From Corynebacterium pseudogenitalium (GTDB lineage Bacteria; Actinomycetota; Actinomycetes; Mycobacteriales; Mycobacteriaceae): 64,000 bases of DNA. The notes beneath the pieces are model-generated. The model made no database searches. It saw only the letters and a program-made list of their open reading frames with translations, and was not told the origin of the DNA. The stretch's first letter is position 1; each line of letters starts with the position of its first letter. Shown piece by piece: positions 42,105 to 50,588 of the stretch. The DNA lies in NCBI RefSeq assembly GCF_024453815.1, contig NZ_CP072934.1:62001-126000 (forward strand). The letters are read 5' to 3'. The position numbers were made by a program, and so were the translations under genes.

Positions 42105-43130
42105 CTAGCCGTTGCGTTTGCGATTCTGCCAGTTGACCAACTTCGGCAGGTAACCCGCGAACAGCAGGATGCAGATCAGGCGGATCAGCTGGACCGCCAC
42201 GACCGCCGGGCCCACCCCGCCCTCCGCGGTGAGTGCCAGCACCGTCTCGAGTGCGCCTGGCGTGGTGGCCAGGTACCCCTCGTAGAAGCTGATATTCAGC
42301 CACAGCGCCAGCAGCCAGCCCAGTCCGGCGCAGGCTGCCATGAGGGCGGCGATGTAGACGATCGTGATGGGCAGCAGGCGGGAGAACTGCTTCAGGGCAG
42401 GTACGGATAGGCCGCCGCCGCACGCCCAGCCAATGCACAAGAACGCCGCGATGTTCAGCGGCTCCGGCGGAACGATGACCACGTCCATGAAGGAGCCGAC
42501 CACTGCGGTGACGATCATCGGGCCGAAAATCGACGGGTTCGGGATGTGCAGCACCTTCGCGATCGGCTGCCCAACCGCCACCAGCGCCGGCACCAGCAAC
42601 CACATCCACCAGTAGGGCTCCAGATGCTCCGTGGCGGAGGCGTGCTTGGTAGTGAGCAGCCCCGCCACCACCGGCAGCGTCATCGACACGACGAGCAGGC
42701 GCAGGTACTGCGTCAGAGCGACGTAGCGGACGTCGGCACCAATCTCCTTCGCGATGACCGGCATGAGCGACGCACCGCCCGCGAGCAGCGACAACACCCC
42801 GGTTTCCTGCGAGATTCCCTTGCGCGCGAGCACCGCGCCGCCCACGTAGGCCAACCCGATCATGCTCGCCGCGGCCAGCAGGCCGGGCAGCAGGAACGGC
42901 AACAGCGTCTTCGGGGGGATGCCCACCAGTGGCAGCGCCGCCAGTACGCCGATCACGCCGCGGGTGCACGTGAACAGGAGCTCGTTGATGGGAAGGTCGC
43001 GCCCGCTGCGCAGCGCCACCGCGCCCGATGCGACGATCGCCCCCAGGATCCACGCGGCCGGAAGGTGCAGCGCGCTGAAGGCCCAACCGAGCGCGATTGA
43101 CACCGGGACGACCACACACCAACGAAGCAT
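42105..43130 (-). CDS. AbrB/AitB-family membrane protein (putative ammonia monooxygenase regulator family)
   Basis: This 341-residue protein has about ten helices in two similar halves, as in the AbrB (PF05145) membrane family. Typical sequences are LPAAWILGAIVASG, TRGVIGVLA, LLAGGASLMPVIAKEIGAD and TPGALETVLALTAEGG. The family name comes from a weak link to ammonia metabolism; transport of an unknown solute is more likely. It is convergent with the DUF885 gene (4-bp gap) and divergent from the TSUP gene (25 bp). Confidence 0.82.
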   Translation of the reverse strand: MLRWCVVVPVSIALGWAFSALHLPAAWILGAIVASGAVALRSGRDLPINELLFTCTRGVIGVLAALPLVGIPPKTLLPFLLPGLLAAASMIGLAYVGGAVLARKGISQETGVLSLLAGGASLMPVIAKEIGADVRYVALTQYLRLLVVSMTLPVVAGLLTTKHASATEHLEPYWWMWLLVPALVAVGQPIAKVLHIPNPSIFGPMIVTAVVGSFMDVVIVPPEPLNIAAFLCIGWACGGGLSVPALKQFSRLLPITIVYIAALMAACAGLGWLLALWLNISFYEGYLATTPGALETVLALTAEGGVGPAVVAVQLIRLICILLFAGYLPKLVNWQNRKRNG

Positions 43131-43155
43131 GGCTGTTGATATTACTCTTTAGTGC

Positions 43156-43902
43156 ATGATTGTCGCCCTGCTGATTGCATCACTGACCGCCGGCTGGATT
43201 GACGCCGTCATCGGCGGCGGTGGCCTGGTGCTCATCCCTGTGCTGATGTCCACCACCGGCATGCCTGCCGCCGCCGTCCTGGCGACGAATAAGTTCGCGG
43301 CGTTCACCGGCACCTCCTCCGCCGCGGTCACCATGGTGCGCAAGGTTGGGGTTCCGCGCTGCACGTGGGGCTTCGCGCTCGCCGCGATGTGCGCCTCCGC
43401 GGGCGGTGCGCTGGCCGTCGCGCTCGTCAGCGACTCCGTGATACGCCCACTCATCATTGTGTTACTGCTGGCAGTGGGCATCTTCGTGGTGTGTAAGCCC
43501 TCGTTTGGGTCGGAGGGCAACCGCATCATCACGCCGCGCCGGGTGGCGCTCGGCGTCGCGGTGGCCCTGCTCGTCGGTGGGTACGACGGCGTCTTCGGCC
43601 CCGGCACCGGCATGTTCCTCATCATGGCGTTTACAGCTGTGTTCTCTCAAACCTTCCTCGAGTCCGCGGCGATGGCGAAGGTGGTCAACACCGCGACGAA
43701 CATCGGCGCGCTCGGAGTGTTCATCGCCGGGGGCTACGTGGACTGGTCGCTGGCAATCGCGCTCGCGATCGCGAACGTCATCGGCGCGCAGCTCGGCGCG
43801 CGCACCGTGCTGCAGGGCGGGTCCAAGTTGGTCCGAATCGCCTTATTGACGCTCGTAGTTGTTCTATGCGCGCGGCTTGGGTGGCAAGAATTCGTGCAAT
43901 AA
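43156..43902 (+). CDS. TSUP (TauE/SafE) family membrane exporter
   Basis: This 248-residue protein has seven to eight helices and the two TSUP hallmarks: GWIDAVIGGGGLVLIPVL in the first half and GGYDGVFGPGTGMFLI in the second. Members export sulfite, sulfoacetate or related organosulfur anions. It is followed 7 nt later by a TetR gene that may control it, and is divergent from the AbrB-family gene. Confidence 0.88.
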   Translation: MIVALLIASLTAGWIDAVIGGGGLVLIPVLMSTTGMPAAAVLATNKFAAFTGTSSAAVTMVRKVGVPRCTWGFALAAMCASAGGALAVALVSDSVIRPLIIVLLLAVGIFVVCKPSFGSEGNRIITPRRVALGVAVALLVGGYDGVFGPGTGMFLIMAFTAVFSQTFLESAAMAKVVNTATNIGALGVFIAGGYVDWSLAIALAIANVIGAQLGARTVLQGGSKLVRIALLTLVVVLCARLGWQEFVQ

Positions 43903-43909
43903 TGGCGGC

Positions 43910-44500
43910 GTGGAAAAGCAGCAGAAGATTCTTAGGCCGGCCCGTAGGGCAGCAACCGAGCAGAAGATTTTCGCGTCGGTGCTCAGCATCGCCCGCGATC
44001 GCGGATTGCACTCTGTAACGATCGACGAGGTTGTGGCGGATTGTGGTGTCGCAAAGACGACGATCTACCGCCGCTACGCTGACCGCCGCGAGATGATCAC
44101 CGCGGCGCTGGACTCAATCGCGCTCCAGATCCCGATCTACCTCCCCACCACGCGCGCAGAGTTCGTAAAATACATGATTGACCTGCAGCGCTACCTCGAC
44201 GAGACGCTGGGTGTGCGGCTGATCGGCTCCATCATCGCCAGCGCAGAGCCTTTCGTGTCGCAGTGGCGTCTGCGCCTTGAAACCGAAATCCTCGAACGGA
44301 TGGTGGAGGGGATCCGCAAGGGGATGGACGAGGGCCTGTATAACCCGAACATCAACCCGTACGCCTTCGTGGGCATGCTGCTCGGCGGCATTGTTATGCG
44401 CCAGGCGTTCAGTGAGGCCTCCGCCGAGCGGCACGCCGAAAATACCGCGACGGTCCTGTGGCCACAGCTAGCTGTGGACCCGGACCGCCGAAACGATTAG
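43910..44500 (+). CDS. TetR-family regulator downstream of the TSUP gene
   Basis: This 196-residue regulator starts with VEKQQKILRPARR; the HTH is IFASVLSIARDRGLHSVTIDEVVADCGVAKTTIYRRYADRREM. The GTG at 43910 lies 7 nt after the TSUP stop and about 6 nt after an AATAAT sequence; the in-frame extension to 43859 lies inside the TSUP gene and is rejected. Gene order suggests control of the exporter. Confidence 0.84.
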   Translation: MEKQQKILRPARRAATEQKIFASVLSIARDRGLHSVTIDEVVADCGVAKTTIYRRYADRREMITAALDSIALQIPIYLPTTRAEFVKYMIDLQRYLDETLGVRLIGSIIASAEPFVSQWRLRLETEILERMVEGIRKGMDEGLYNPNINPYAFVGMLLGGIVMRQAFSEASAERHAENTATVLWPQLAVDPDRRND

Positions 44501-44516
44501 AGCTGCTGAGAGCTGA

Positions 44517-45980
44517 CTAGAGCTGCAGAGAGCCGTTGGCCAGGCCGACCACGGCTGCGATAGCGCCCGCGATCACGATCGCCACCACAACCCACTCGAA
44601 GCTGTTGAAGAGGCGCTCCTTGTTCGCGATGCGCGTCCACACGTACGGGATGATGCCCGGAACCACGGCGAGCGCGCCGAAGAGCACGTAGACCGGGTCG
44701 GCGGCGTAGATCAGCCACATCGAGTACACGAAACCGACCGCGCCGACGATGAGGTGGCGCTGGTTGTCGCTGCGGCTGACCTCCGGACCGGAGTCGTCGA
44801 AACGCACGCCCGCGTTCGGGTGGTTAAGCCCCTTGCCGCGCACCGCGAGCAGGATGAGGTACAGCGAGGAGAAGATGTACGGCAGCAGGTACATGATGGT
44901 CGCCAGCTGCACCATCGCGTTATAGGACGTCTCGTTGGCGAAGAAGATGATCACGAACAGCTGGATCACCACGGTGGAGATCAGCTGCGCGCGGAACGGG
45001 GAGCCCGCTTTGTTGGCCACGCCGAGCGACTGCGGCAGCAGGCCGTCGTTCGCCATGAGCACGATCGGCTCGGCACACAGCATCTGCCAGGATACGTACG
45101 CGCCCAGCACCGACAGACACAGGCCGATTGAGATGAACACGCCGCCCCACGGGCCGACGACCGCCTCAAGCACGGCACCCATCGAGTTCTCCGGCAGCGC
45201 CGCCAGCTCCTCCTGGGTGAGCACGCCGTAGGAGAGCGTGGACACTAAGACCAGCAGCAACAGCACCGACAGGAAGCCGATGATGGTCGCGCGGCCCACG
45301 TCCTTGCGGGTTTTCGCCTGCTTGGAGTACACGGAGGCGCCCTCAATGCCGATGAAGACCCACACGGTGTAGAGCATGATGCCCTGCAGCTGCTGCGAGA
45401 ACGGGATGGCCGAGCCCTCGCCCCAGAAGTCCAAGGTGAACTTGTCCCAGGAGAAGCCGAGGAAGGCGACCAAGACGATGAAGCAGAGGATCGGCACCAG
45501 CTTGGCCACCGTGGTGACCACGTTCATCACGGCAGCCTGCTTCACGCCGCGGGTCAGCATGATGAAGATGCCCCACGTCATCACGGATACCGCCACAGCC
45601 AGCACCCACCGATTATTCAGCGGGGCGAAGTAGTAGGCCACCGTGGAGAAGAACAGGGTGGCGTAGCCCACCTGTGCCATCACGGAACCCAACCAGTAGC
45701 CCAGTCCAGAGGTGAACCCGATGAAGTCGCCCAGGCCAGCGCGTACATAGGAGTACACGCCCGAGTCCAGGTGCGGTTTGCGCCGCGCCAGGATCTGGAA
45801 CACGAACGCGATGGAGAGCATGCCCACCCCGGCGATAACCCAGCCGATGAGCATTGCGCCGGGGCTCGCCACGGAGCCAATATTTTGCGGCAAGGCGAAG
45901 ATGCCGGAGCCAATGGTGGAGCCAATAATGAGCGACACCAGCGTCCACATGGTCACCGTGTGTGATTGGGCATTAGTCAT
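44517..45980 (-). CDS. APC-family amino acid antiporter, ArcD/LysI type
   Basis: This 487-residue transporter has about twelve to fourteen helices. The first helix carries the APC signature IIGSTIGSGIFALPQNIG, and ARRKPHLDSGVYSYVRAGLGDFIGF is typical of basic amino acid/polyamine antiporters (arginine/ornithine ArcD, lysine LysI). No arginine deiminase genes are nearby, so the substrate is open between lysine, arginine and ornithine. The ATG at 45980 begins MTNAQSHTVTMWTLV. Confidence 0.87.
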   Translation of the reverse strand: MTNAQSHTVTMWTLVSLIIGSTIGSGIFALPQNIGSVASPGAMLIGWVIAGVGMLSIAFVFQILARRKPHLDSGVYSYVRAGLGDFIGFTSGLGYWLGSVMAQVGYATLFFSTVAYYFAPLNNRWVLAVAVSVMTWGIFIMLTRGVKQAAVMNVVTTVAKLVPILCFIVLVAFLGFSWDKFTLDFWGEGSAIPFSQQLQGIMLYTVWVFIGIEGASVYSKQAKTRKDVGRATIIGFLSVLLLLVLVSTLSYGVLTQEELAALPENSMGAVLEAVVGPWGGVFISIGLCLSVLGAYVSWQMLCAEPIVLMANDGLLPQSLGVANKAGSPFRAQLISTVVIQLFVIIFFANETSYNAMVQLATIMYLLPYIFSSLYLILLAVRGKGLNHPNAGVRFDDSGPEVSRSDNQRHLIVGAVGFVYSMWLIYAADPVYVLFGALAVVPGIIPYVWTRIANKERLFNSFEWVVVAIVIAGAIAAVVGLANGSLQL

Positions 45981-46033
45981 GGAGAATAAGTTACCTTATG
46001 ATGAGAGCCGTGAAGCGTCGAAGGAGGTCGGTC

Positions 46034-46717
46034 ATGCGTGGCCGGATTACAGCTGCTGCGTGTGCAGTCATGCTTGCCTGCACCTCCCCACATGCCGTGG
46101 CGGTAGAAACTGCGCACGGACAGGCGATCGTGCAGGGCAATTACCCCGTTACAACCGTAACTATCGGTAGTACGGAAACACTACCCCCACCACTGCCCAG
46201 GGGCCAAGCCTGGTACAGCGGCACGAGTATCCCCAGCTGGGCGCACCTTTCTGAAGCCGATGGCTCCATCGAGCTGACGCCATCTGTCGGCGTCGATCCT
46301 GGCGATTACCAGTGGCCAGTCGTTGCCCACTACGGCGACGAATCCACGGAAATCATCCCGGTCCGAGTCACTGTGGCGAACCCGGGAACGGATGAAGGCG
46401 TGGCACCGGACTTCCTGAAGCCGCTCGGTTTTGAGCAGATCACGCCGAAGTGTTCCAAGACTTCCTTGGCAGTGGGCATTCCGCTGCTGGCACTGATCCC
46501 GCTCGGCTTTGCCACCCAAATGGGGCTACCAATCGTTGCGGTGCAGGACAGCGTTAACCTGCAGATTACAAACCTGGCGAAGCCGGTGAACATTCACCTC
46601 AAGCCGCGCCAGTACAACCGCCGCAATGCGGACCTCGGCATCGCGTCGGTGCTGACGGTCGCTGGCCTTGTCGGCGGCGGCATCATTTATTCAGCGTGCG
46701 CTTCGTTCGAGCAGTAG
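46034..46717 (+). CDS. Secreted protein with Rib/YPDG-like domain and C-terminal anchor
   Basis: This 227-residue protein has a signal peptide (RITAAACAVMLACTSPHAVAVE) and an Ig-like segment (YPVTTVTIGSTETLPPPL ... DYQWPVVAHYGDESTEIIPVRVTVA) that resembles the Rib/YPDG stalk domains of surface proteins. One internal helix (GIPLLALIPLGFA) and a C-terminal helix (ASVLTVAGLVGGGIIYSA) follow. The ATG at 46034 has a strong AAGGAGG ribosome binding site, so upstream in-frame codons are rejected. It is divergent from the antiporter gene and ends 35 bp inside the convergent helicase frame's 3' end. Function unknown. Confidence 0.78.
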   Translation: MRGRITAAACAVMLACTSPHAVAVETAHGQAIVQGNYPVTTVTIGSTETLPPPLPRGQAWYSGTSIPSWAHLSEADGSIELTPSVGVDPGDYQWPVVAHYGDESTEIIPVRVTVANPGTDEGVAPDFLKPLGFEQITPKCSKTSLAVGIPLLALIPLGFATQMGLPIVAVQDSVNLQITNLAKPVNIHLKPRQYNRRNADLGIASVLTVAGLVGGGIIYSACASFEQ

Positions 46718-48875
46718 GCGTCGCCGTCCACGGGTCCTCCGGCCACGGGTGCTTCGGGTAGCGCCCGCGCATCTCCTTACGCACGTCCTGGTAGGGCCCG
46801 TTCCAAAAACTGCGCAGGTCGTCCGTGACCGCCAGCTCGCGCCCAGCAGGGGAGAGTAGGTGGAACAGCACCCGCTGCCCGCCAATCACCGGCGAGTCCG
46901 CCAGCCCGAACGCCAGCTGCAGCTTCAGCCGCACGACGGGTCGGCCCGTCGAGTAGTCCAGCTTGCCTTGCGCGATGCGCGTCGGCGCCAGCTCGTCGAG
47001 CCGCGAAGCCTCGGGCCACGGCAGTTGCCGCATCAGCGCCTGTCGCATGTCCAGCTCTCTTATCGACGCCCCCCTGGCCAACTGCGCCACCTCCAGCGAG
47101 TAGTCGCCCTTGGTCACGTCCGGCCACGGCTCGCCGATGGTGGCGTGCAGGAAATCGAGGCGCTGCTTGAGGGCGGTGGCGGCGCTATCAAGCGCGAAAT
47201 CTTCGAAGCTGATGTCGCGCAGTGCCTCTTCCACCTCGTGGGGCTCGGGGCGGATCGGGGTGGCGCTCAGTTCGATGGCGCCGATGGCTTTGACCCTGCG
47301 TGCGCGCACTTTCCCGTCCACCAGTGATGCGCGCACGTGCTCCTCGACGCGCTCCTGCGGCATCGCAAGCGGTTCCGCCGCGCGGATCACCGCACCCCGC
47401 GCAGTGCGCTGCACCTCTGCGGCCGCGATCCACTCCGGGGCGCCGATCGGCACGTCCAGCCGCGCCCTCGTTCCTGAGGCAAGCAGGTACTCGCCCCCGT
47501 CGCGCTTGGCCACCCACTGGGGGTACGCCGCCGCGATCACGTCGCCAGGCGCCACCGGCGCTGACTGGTGTACGAGTCTGGCCAGGCGTTTCGCGGGCTG
47601 GTCGGCGAGTTTGGCCACCGTGTCCGCAGCGCCCGAGCCGAACTTCACCAACGCGGCCCCCAGCCGCGGATCCACCGGCATGCGCACCAGCTTCTCACCG
47701 AGGGCGGTGATGCGGTGCTCATCGTCCAGCGCGCCGATGAGCCGCAGCGTCTCCTGTGCAGCGGCCAAGTGGTGCGCCGGGGGAGGGTCCAGCAGCGGCA
47801 AGTCTGGCGACGCCCACGCCGCCAATTGCAGCGCCGCCTGCGTGAGGTCACTCGTCGCGATCTCCGGCGCCACATCCGGTTGAAAGTGCTGGTAGTCCGT
47901 CTCCGAGTAGGCCCGCACCACCGTGCCAGGCCCCAGGCGACCGGCGCGGCCCGCCCGCTGGTCCGCACTGCTTTTCGCCGCAGAGACCGTCACCAAGCCC
48001 GTCATCCCGCGGGCATCCCGCCGCGGCACCCGGGTAAGCCCGGCATCCACCACGCGGCGCACACCCGGCACCGTCACCGAGGACTCCGCAACGTTCGTCG
48101 ACACCACCACCGCAGCATCCCCGTAGAGCGCGGCGTCCTGCTCCGCGGAGGACAAGCGGCCGTGGAGCGGAGTGGCGTCGTCAAGAAAGCTGGCGACGAG
48201 CTCCACCTCCCGCACCCCCGGCACGAACACCAGGGTGCGCTCCGGCGCCTCCGCGAGGGCGGCCACATGCCGGTAGAACTCGCGCGAACCCTGCATCCGC
48301 CCAGCGTGCGGAGCATATGTGACCTCGACGGGGTAGGTCGCCGCCTCCGTGGACAGCACCTCGGCGCCCATGTGGTCGGCGAAGCGGCGCGCGTCCAGCG
48401 TCGCCGACATGGCGCACAGGTACAGGTCATCGCGCAGCAGGGCAGTCTCCATGCACATGGCCAGCACCAGGTCGGTGTCCAGGCCACGCTCGTGCACCTC
48501 GTCGATGATCACCGCGTTGACGCCCTCCAGGCCAGGGTCCTGCAACAGGCGGTTCAGCAGCACACCCGGCGTCACAAACTCCACCAGCGAACCATCCCGA
48601 TGCTCACCACGAATGGAGTAGCCCACCCGCTGCCCAAGCCGCGACCCATCCAGGTCCGCCAGCCGCTTCGCCGCCGAACGCACTGCCACACGCCGCGGCG
48701 CCGTCACCAGCGTCTTCCCACACACATTTGCCACCGCCGGTGGCACCAGCGTCGTCTTACCCGTCCCAGGCGGCGCCTCCACCACCAGCGGCCCGGTGCG
48801 CGGCAGCTCCCCAATCACCTTCGCGACGGGCAGCCCCTCCCCAATCTTGCCCAGGTCAAACGCGTGCTCAGGCAT
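46683..48875 (-). CDS. hrpB: HrpB-type DEAH-box ATP-dependent helicase
   Basis: This 730-residue protein shows Walker A (APPGTGKTT), the DEAH-like box DEVH (VIIDEVHERGLDTD), SAT and the C-terminal helicase motifs VSTNVAESSVTVPGVR and QRAGRAGRLGPG. The C-terminal third matches the HrpB-specific extension. Family members are RNA helicases of unclear role in most bacteria. I chose the ATG at 48875; the frame also opens at a TTG at 48884. Its start overlaps the acetyltransferase gene by 8 bp, and its end overlaps the convergent secreted-protein gene by 35 bp. Confidence 0.9.
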   Translation of the reverse strand: MPEHAFDLGKIGEGLPVAKVIGELPRTGPLVVEAPPGTGKTTLVPPAVANVCGKTLVTAPRRVAVRSAAKRLADLDGSRLGQRVGYSIRGEHRDGSLVEFVTPGVLLNRLLQDPGLEGVNAVIIDEVHERGLDTDLVLAMCMETALLRDDLYLCAMSATLDARRFADHMGAEVLSTEAATYPVEVTYAPHAGRMQGSREFYRHVAALAEAPERTLVFVPGVREVELVASFLDDATPLHGRLSSAEQDAALYGDAAVVVSTNVAESSVTVPGVRRVVDAGLTRVPRRDARGMTGLVTVSAAKSSADQRAGRAGRLGPGTVVRAYSETDYQHFQPDVAPEIATSDLTQAALQLAAWASPDLPLLDPPPAHHLAAAQETLRLIGALDDEHRITALGEKLVRMPVDPRLGAALVKFGSGAADTVAKLADQPAKRLARLVHQSAPVAPGDVIAAAYPQWVAKRDGGEYLLASGTRARLDVPIGAPEWIAAAEVQRTARGAVIRAAEPLAMPQERVEEHVRASLVDGKVRARRVKAIGAIELSATPIRPEPHEVEEALRDISFEDFALDSAATALKQRLDFLHATIGEPWPDVTKGDYSLEVAQLARGASIRELDMRQALMRQLPWPEASRLDELAPTRIAQGKLDYSTGRPVVRLKLQLAFGLADSPVIGGQRVLFHLLSPAGRELAVTDDLRSFWNGPYQDVRKEMRGRYPKHPWPEDPWTATPTARTKRTLNK

Positions 48876-49434
48876 CCTGCGCAAACTTTCGCTTCACGAC
48901 GCCCGGCACCCCCGCCACCAAACAGTCATCTGGCACGTCCTTCGTCACCACCGTGCCGGCGGCCACCACGCAACGATCACCCACCGTCACGCCAGGCATC
49001 ACCATCGCACCCGCCCCGAACCAGCAGTCCTTCCCAATCCGAACCGGCTTCGCGATCTCCCACCCCTCAGCCCGCTTCGCCGCATCCTCAACCGGGTGAC
49101 CCACCGTAATCAGCTGGCAGCCCGGCCCGAACACCGACCCGTCCCCGATGGTCACCTCCGCAATATCGAGGATGACGCAGTTGAAGTTCATGAAGCACCC
49201 CTTGCCGAACCGGGTGTTCAGCCCGAACTCCACATGCAGCGGCGCGAACAGTCCCGGCACGTGCTCACTGTTGGAAAACACCTGCCGCAACAGCTCCTCC
49301 GCCCGCGGCTGATCGGTGTTGCCCAGGGCGTTGACCTGGCGCATCAACTCCCACGTCCGGGCGTGTTGGGCGTCGGCCTCCTCGCCGCCGGGGAGGTACC
49401 ACTGACCTGATCGCATCTGCTCCATCGAATACAT
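48868..49434 (-). CDS. Maltose O-acetyltransferase-like hexapeptide acetyltransferase
   Basis: This 188-residue enzyme has the left-handed beta-helix of hexapeptide acetyltransferases. The N-terminal segment MEQMRSGQWYLPGGEEADAQHARTWELMRQ is typical of maltose/galactoside acetyltransferases, and VTIGDGSVFGPGCQL plus IGKDCWFGAGAMVMPGVTVGDRCVVAAGTVV form the helix coils, with the catalytic His in the TVGHPV segment. It acetylates sugars or related acceptors from acetyl-CoA. It is followed by hrpB with an 8-bp overlap. Confidence 0.87.
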   Translation of the reverse strand: MYSMEQMRSGQWYLPGGEEADAQHARTWELMRQVNALGNTDQPRAEELLRQVFSNSEHVPGLFAPLHVEFGLNTRFGKGCFMNFNCVILDIAEVTIGDGSVFGPGCQLITVGHPVEDAAKRAEGWEIAKPVRIGKDCWFGAGAMVMPGVTVGDRCVVAAGTVVTKDVPDDCLVAGVPGVVKRKFAQDA

Positions 49435-49505
49435 ACCAGCCAGGGTACCGGGGTGTGTAGCCCCTACGGCCCTGCCTGCCGCTCGGCTTACCGCCCCCGC
49501 CCGTC

Positions 49506-49640
49506 GAAAAAGTTCCCCCGAGAACCGTGATGCGGGGAACGATCTTCATGGACAGGCGTCGCGAACTGGGGAAACGGCAGCGTCGGTCGACCGGAGTGGG
49601 CTCGAAATCCAAAATGGTTCCCGAGCGCGGGAACTTTTTC
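49506..49640. repeat. MITE-like element with 12-bp perfect inverted ends
   Basis: GAAAAAGTTCCC (49506-49517) and GGGAACTTTTTC (49629-49640) are exact complements, and the match continues inward with GAACC and GGTTC. The interior has no gene. Confidence 0.6.
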
Positions 49641-49690
49641 AAAGAGTATCGGTGCGAGCCGAGAAGGGACAGAGCATTGAGGGGTTTCGG

Positions 49691-49718
49691 TTGACAGGGG
49701 GACATGTCAGGGGGACAA
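49691..49718 (+). promoter_or_regulatory. Promoter-like element before the RNA candidate
   Basis: A perfect TTGACA (49691-49696) is followed after 16 bp by GACAAT (49713-49718). The spacer repeats CAGGGGGACA, so a regulator site may overlap it. Confidence 0.5.
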
Positions 49719-49724
49719 TGAGTA

Positions 49725-49950
49725 CAACACAAAACATGGTGTTGTGATGTGTTGTTGTGTTGCAAAATAGAACCACCCTCCAGGGTGTTTGAGGACCTGG
49801 AGGGTGGCGAGGGACACACTACATGAGAGCATTCTGAAGGAGCGGCCAAACTGCTTCAGAAGCGCGGGTGAATCCAACGGTTAGCGCAAGTAACCACACC
49901 CACGGGATGCGAAGATTGAATTTCCATCTTCGCATCCCTTTCTCTTTAGT
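49725..49950 (+). ncRNA. Candidate structured small RNA of unknown family
   Basis: Between a promoter-like element and a terminator lie several nested stem-loops: CCACCCTCCAGG with CCTGGAGGGTGG (49773-49807), TTCTGAAG with CTTCAGAA, GGGTG with CACCC enclosing GGTTA-GCGCAAG-TAACC, and the final GC-rich hairpin. No good ORF spans the region. I cannot match it to a known RNA such as 6C, 6S, SRP or tmRNA. The 5' end is inferred from the -10 box. Confidence 0.45.
49904..49938 (+). terminator. Terminator hairpin of the RNA candidate
   Basis: GGGATGCGAAGAT pairs perfectly with ATCTTCGCATCCC around a 9-nt loop and is followed by a T-rich tail. Confidence 0.8.
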
Positions 49951-50013
49951 TTTCTGTGTCTCTCAATTTGGGGCTTAAGGGACATTTTGTGTGTTTTTAC
50001 GGCGTGTCGCGAT

Positions 50014-50199
50014 AAGGGACATTTTGTGTGTGTTTAGCTGCGTCCAGCCCACCCTTTTCTCACGCCTAAGCTGGGGTTCCACTGATGATCAATGCCGGTA
50101 TCGAGGCTTAAGGGACATTTTGTGTGTAACTAGCCGCGTCCAGCCCACCCTCTTCTCACGCCTAAGCTGGGTTCCACTGATGATCAATGCCGGTATCGA
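50014..50199 (+). repeat. Tandem duplication of an element end
   Basis: Two copies of about 90-96 bp (50014-50109 and 50110-50199) both start AAGGGACATTTTGTGTGT and end GATCAATGCCGGTATCGA. A third copy of the first 18 bases is at 49977-49994. This looks like the same IS end preserved several times. Confidence 0.8.
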
Positions 50200-50244
50200 A
50201 TTCTTTCGGCCCGTCGACCTCTTCCCGTCGACCTACTCCGGTTT

Positions 50245-50316
50245 ACCAACGCAGGTCAGCGCAAAATCGGCAAAATAGCCCCAAAATCATCCAAATCACC
50301 GCTGACCTGGGTTGGT
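50245..50316. repeat. Inverted repeat of 17 bp
   Basis: ACCAACGCAGGTCAGCG (50245-50261) faces CGCTGACCTGGGTTGGT (50300-50316), with one mismatch, around an AT-rich 38-bp loop. It could be a small non-autonomous element or a terminator-like hairpin. Confidence 0.6.
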
Positions 50317-50588
50317 CGACGCAATGAGGTCGACCGGAACCCCCGATACCTCTATGCGACCAGAATTGTGCACGTCAAGGGCTTTGCTCGTCCCCCTGGC
50401 TATATGCGACCGCCCAACGCACAGGCGGCTGGTTCTAGTCCCACCCCCCGCACACAAACAATCGGACACCCTCTGCCCGGTATGCGCCTGCTCGCGCGCG
50501 CAAGCCGCACACTTGGCGAATACCTAGGCCGCGCCGGATGGCCGCCCTCGGACCGCGACGCTGCGGCTGGCGAGGGAGCGGACCAGGG

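Larger units (their letters stand above)
49435..50588. other. Gene-poor region with structured RNA candidate and small repeats
   Basis: No convincing protein gene is seen over this 1.15-kb stretch. It holds a 135-bp inverted-repeat element (49506-49640), a promoter-like sequence and stem-loops with a terminator (about 49691-49950), a run of duplicated element ends (49964-50199) and a further inverted repeat (50245-50316). Open frames here are short and lack ribosome binding sites. Confidence 0.6.
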
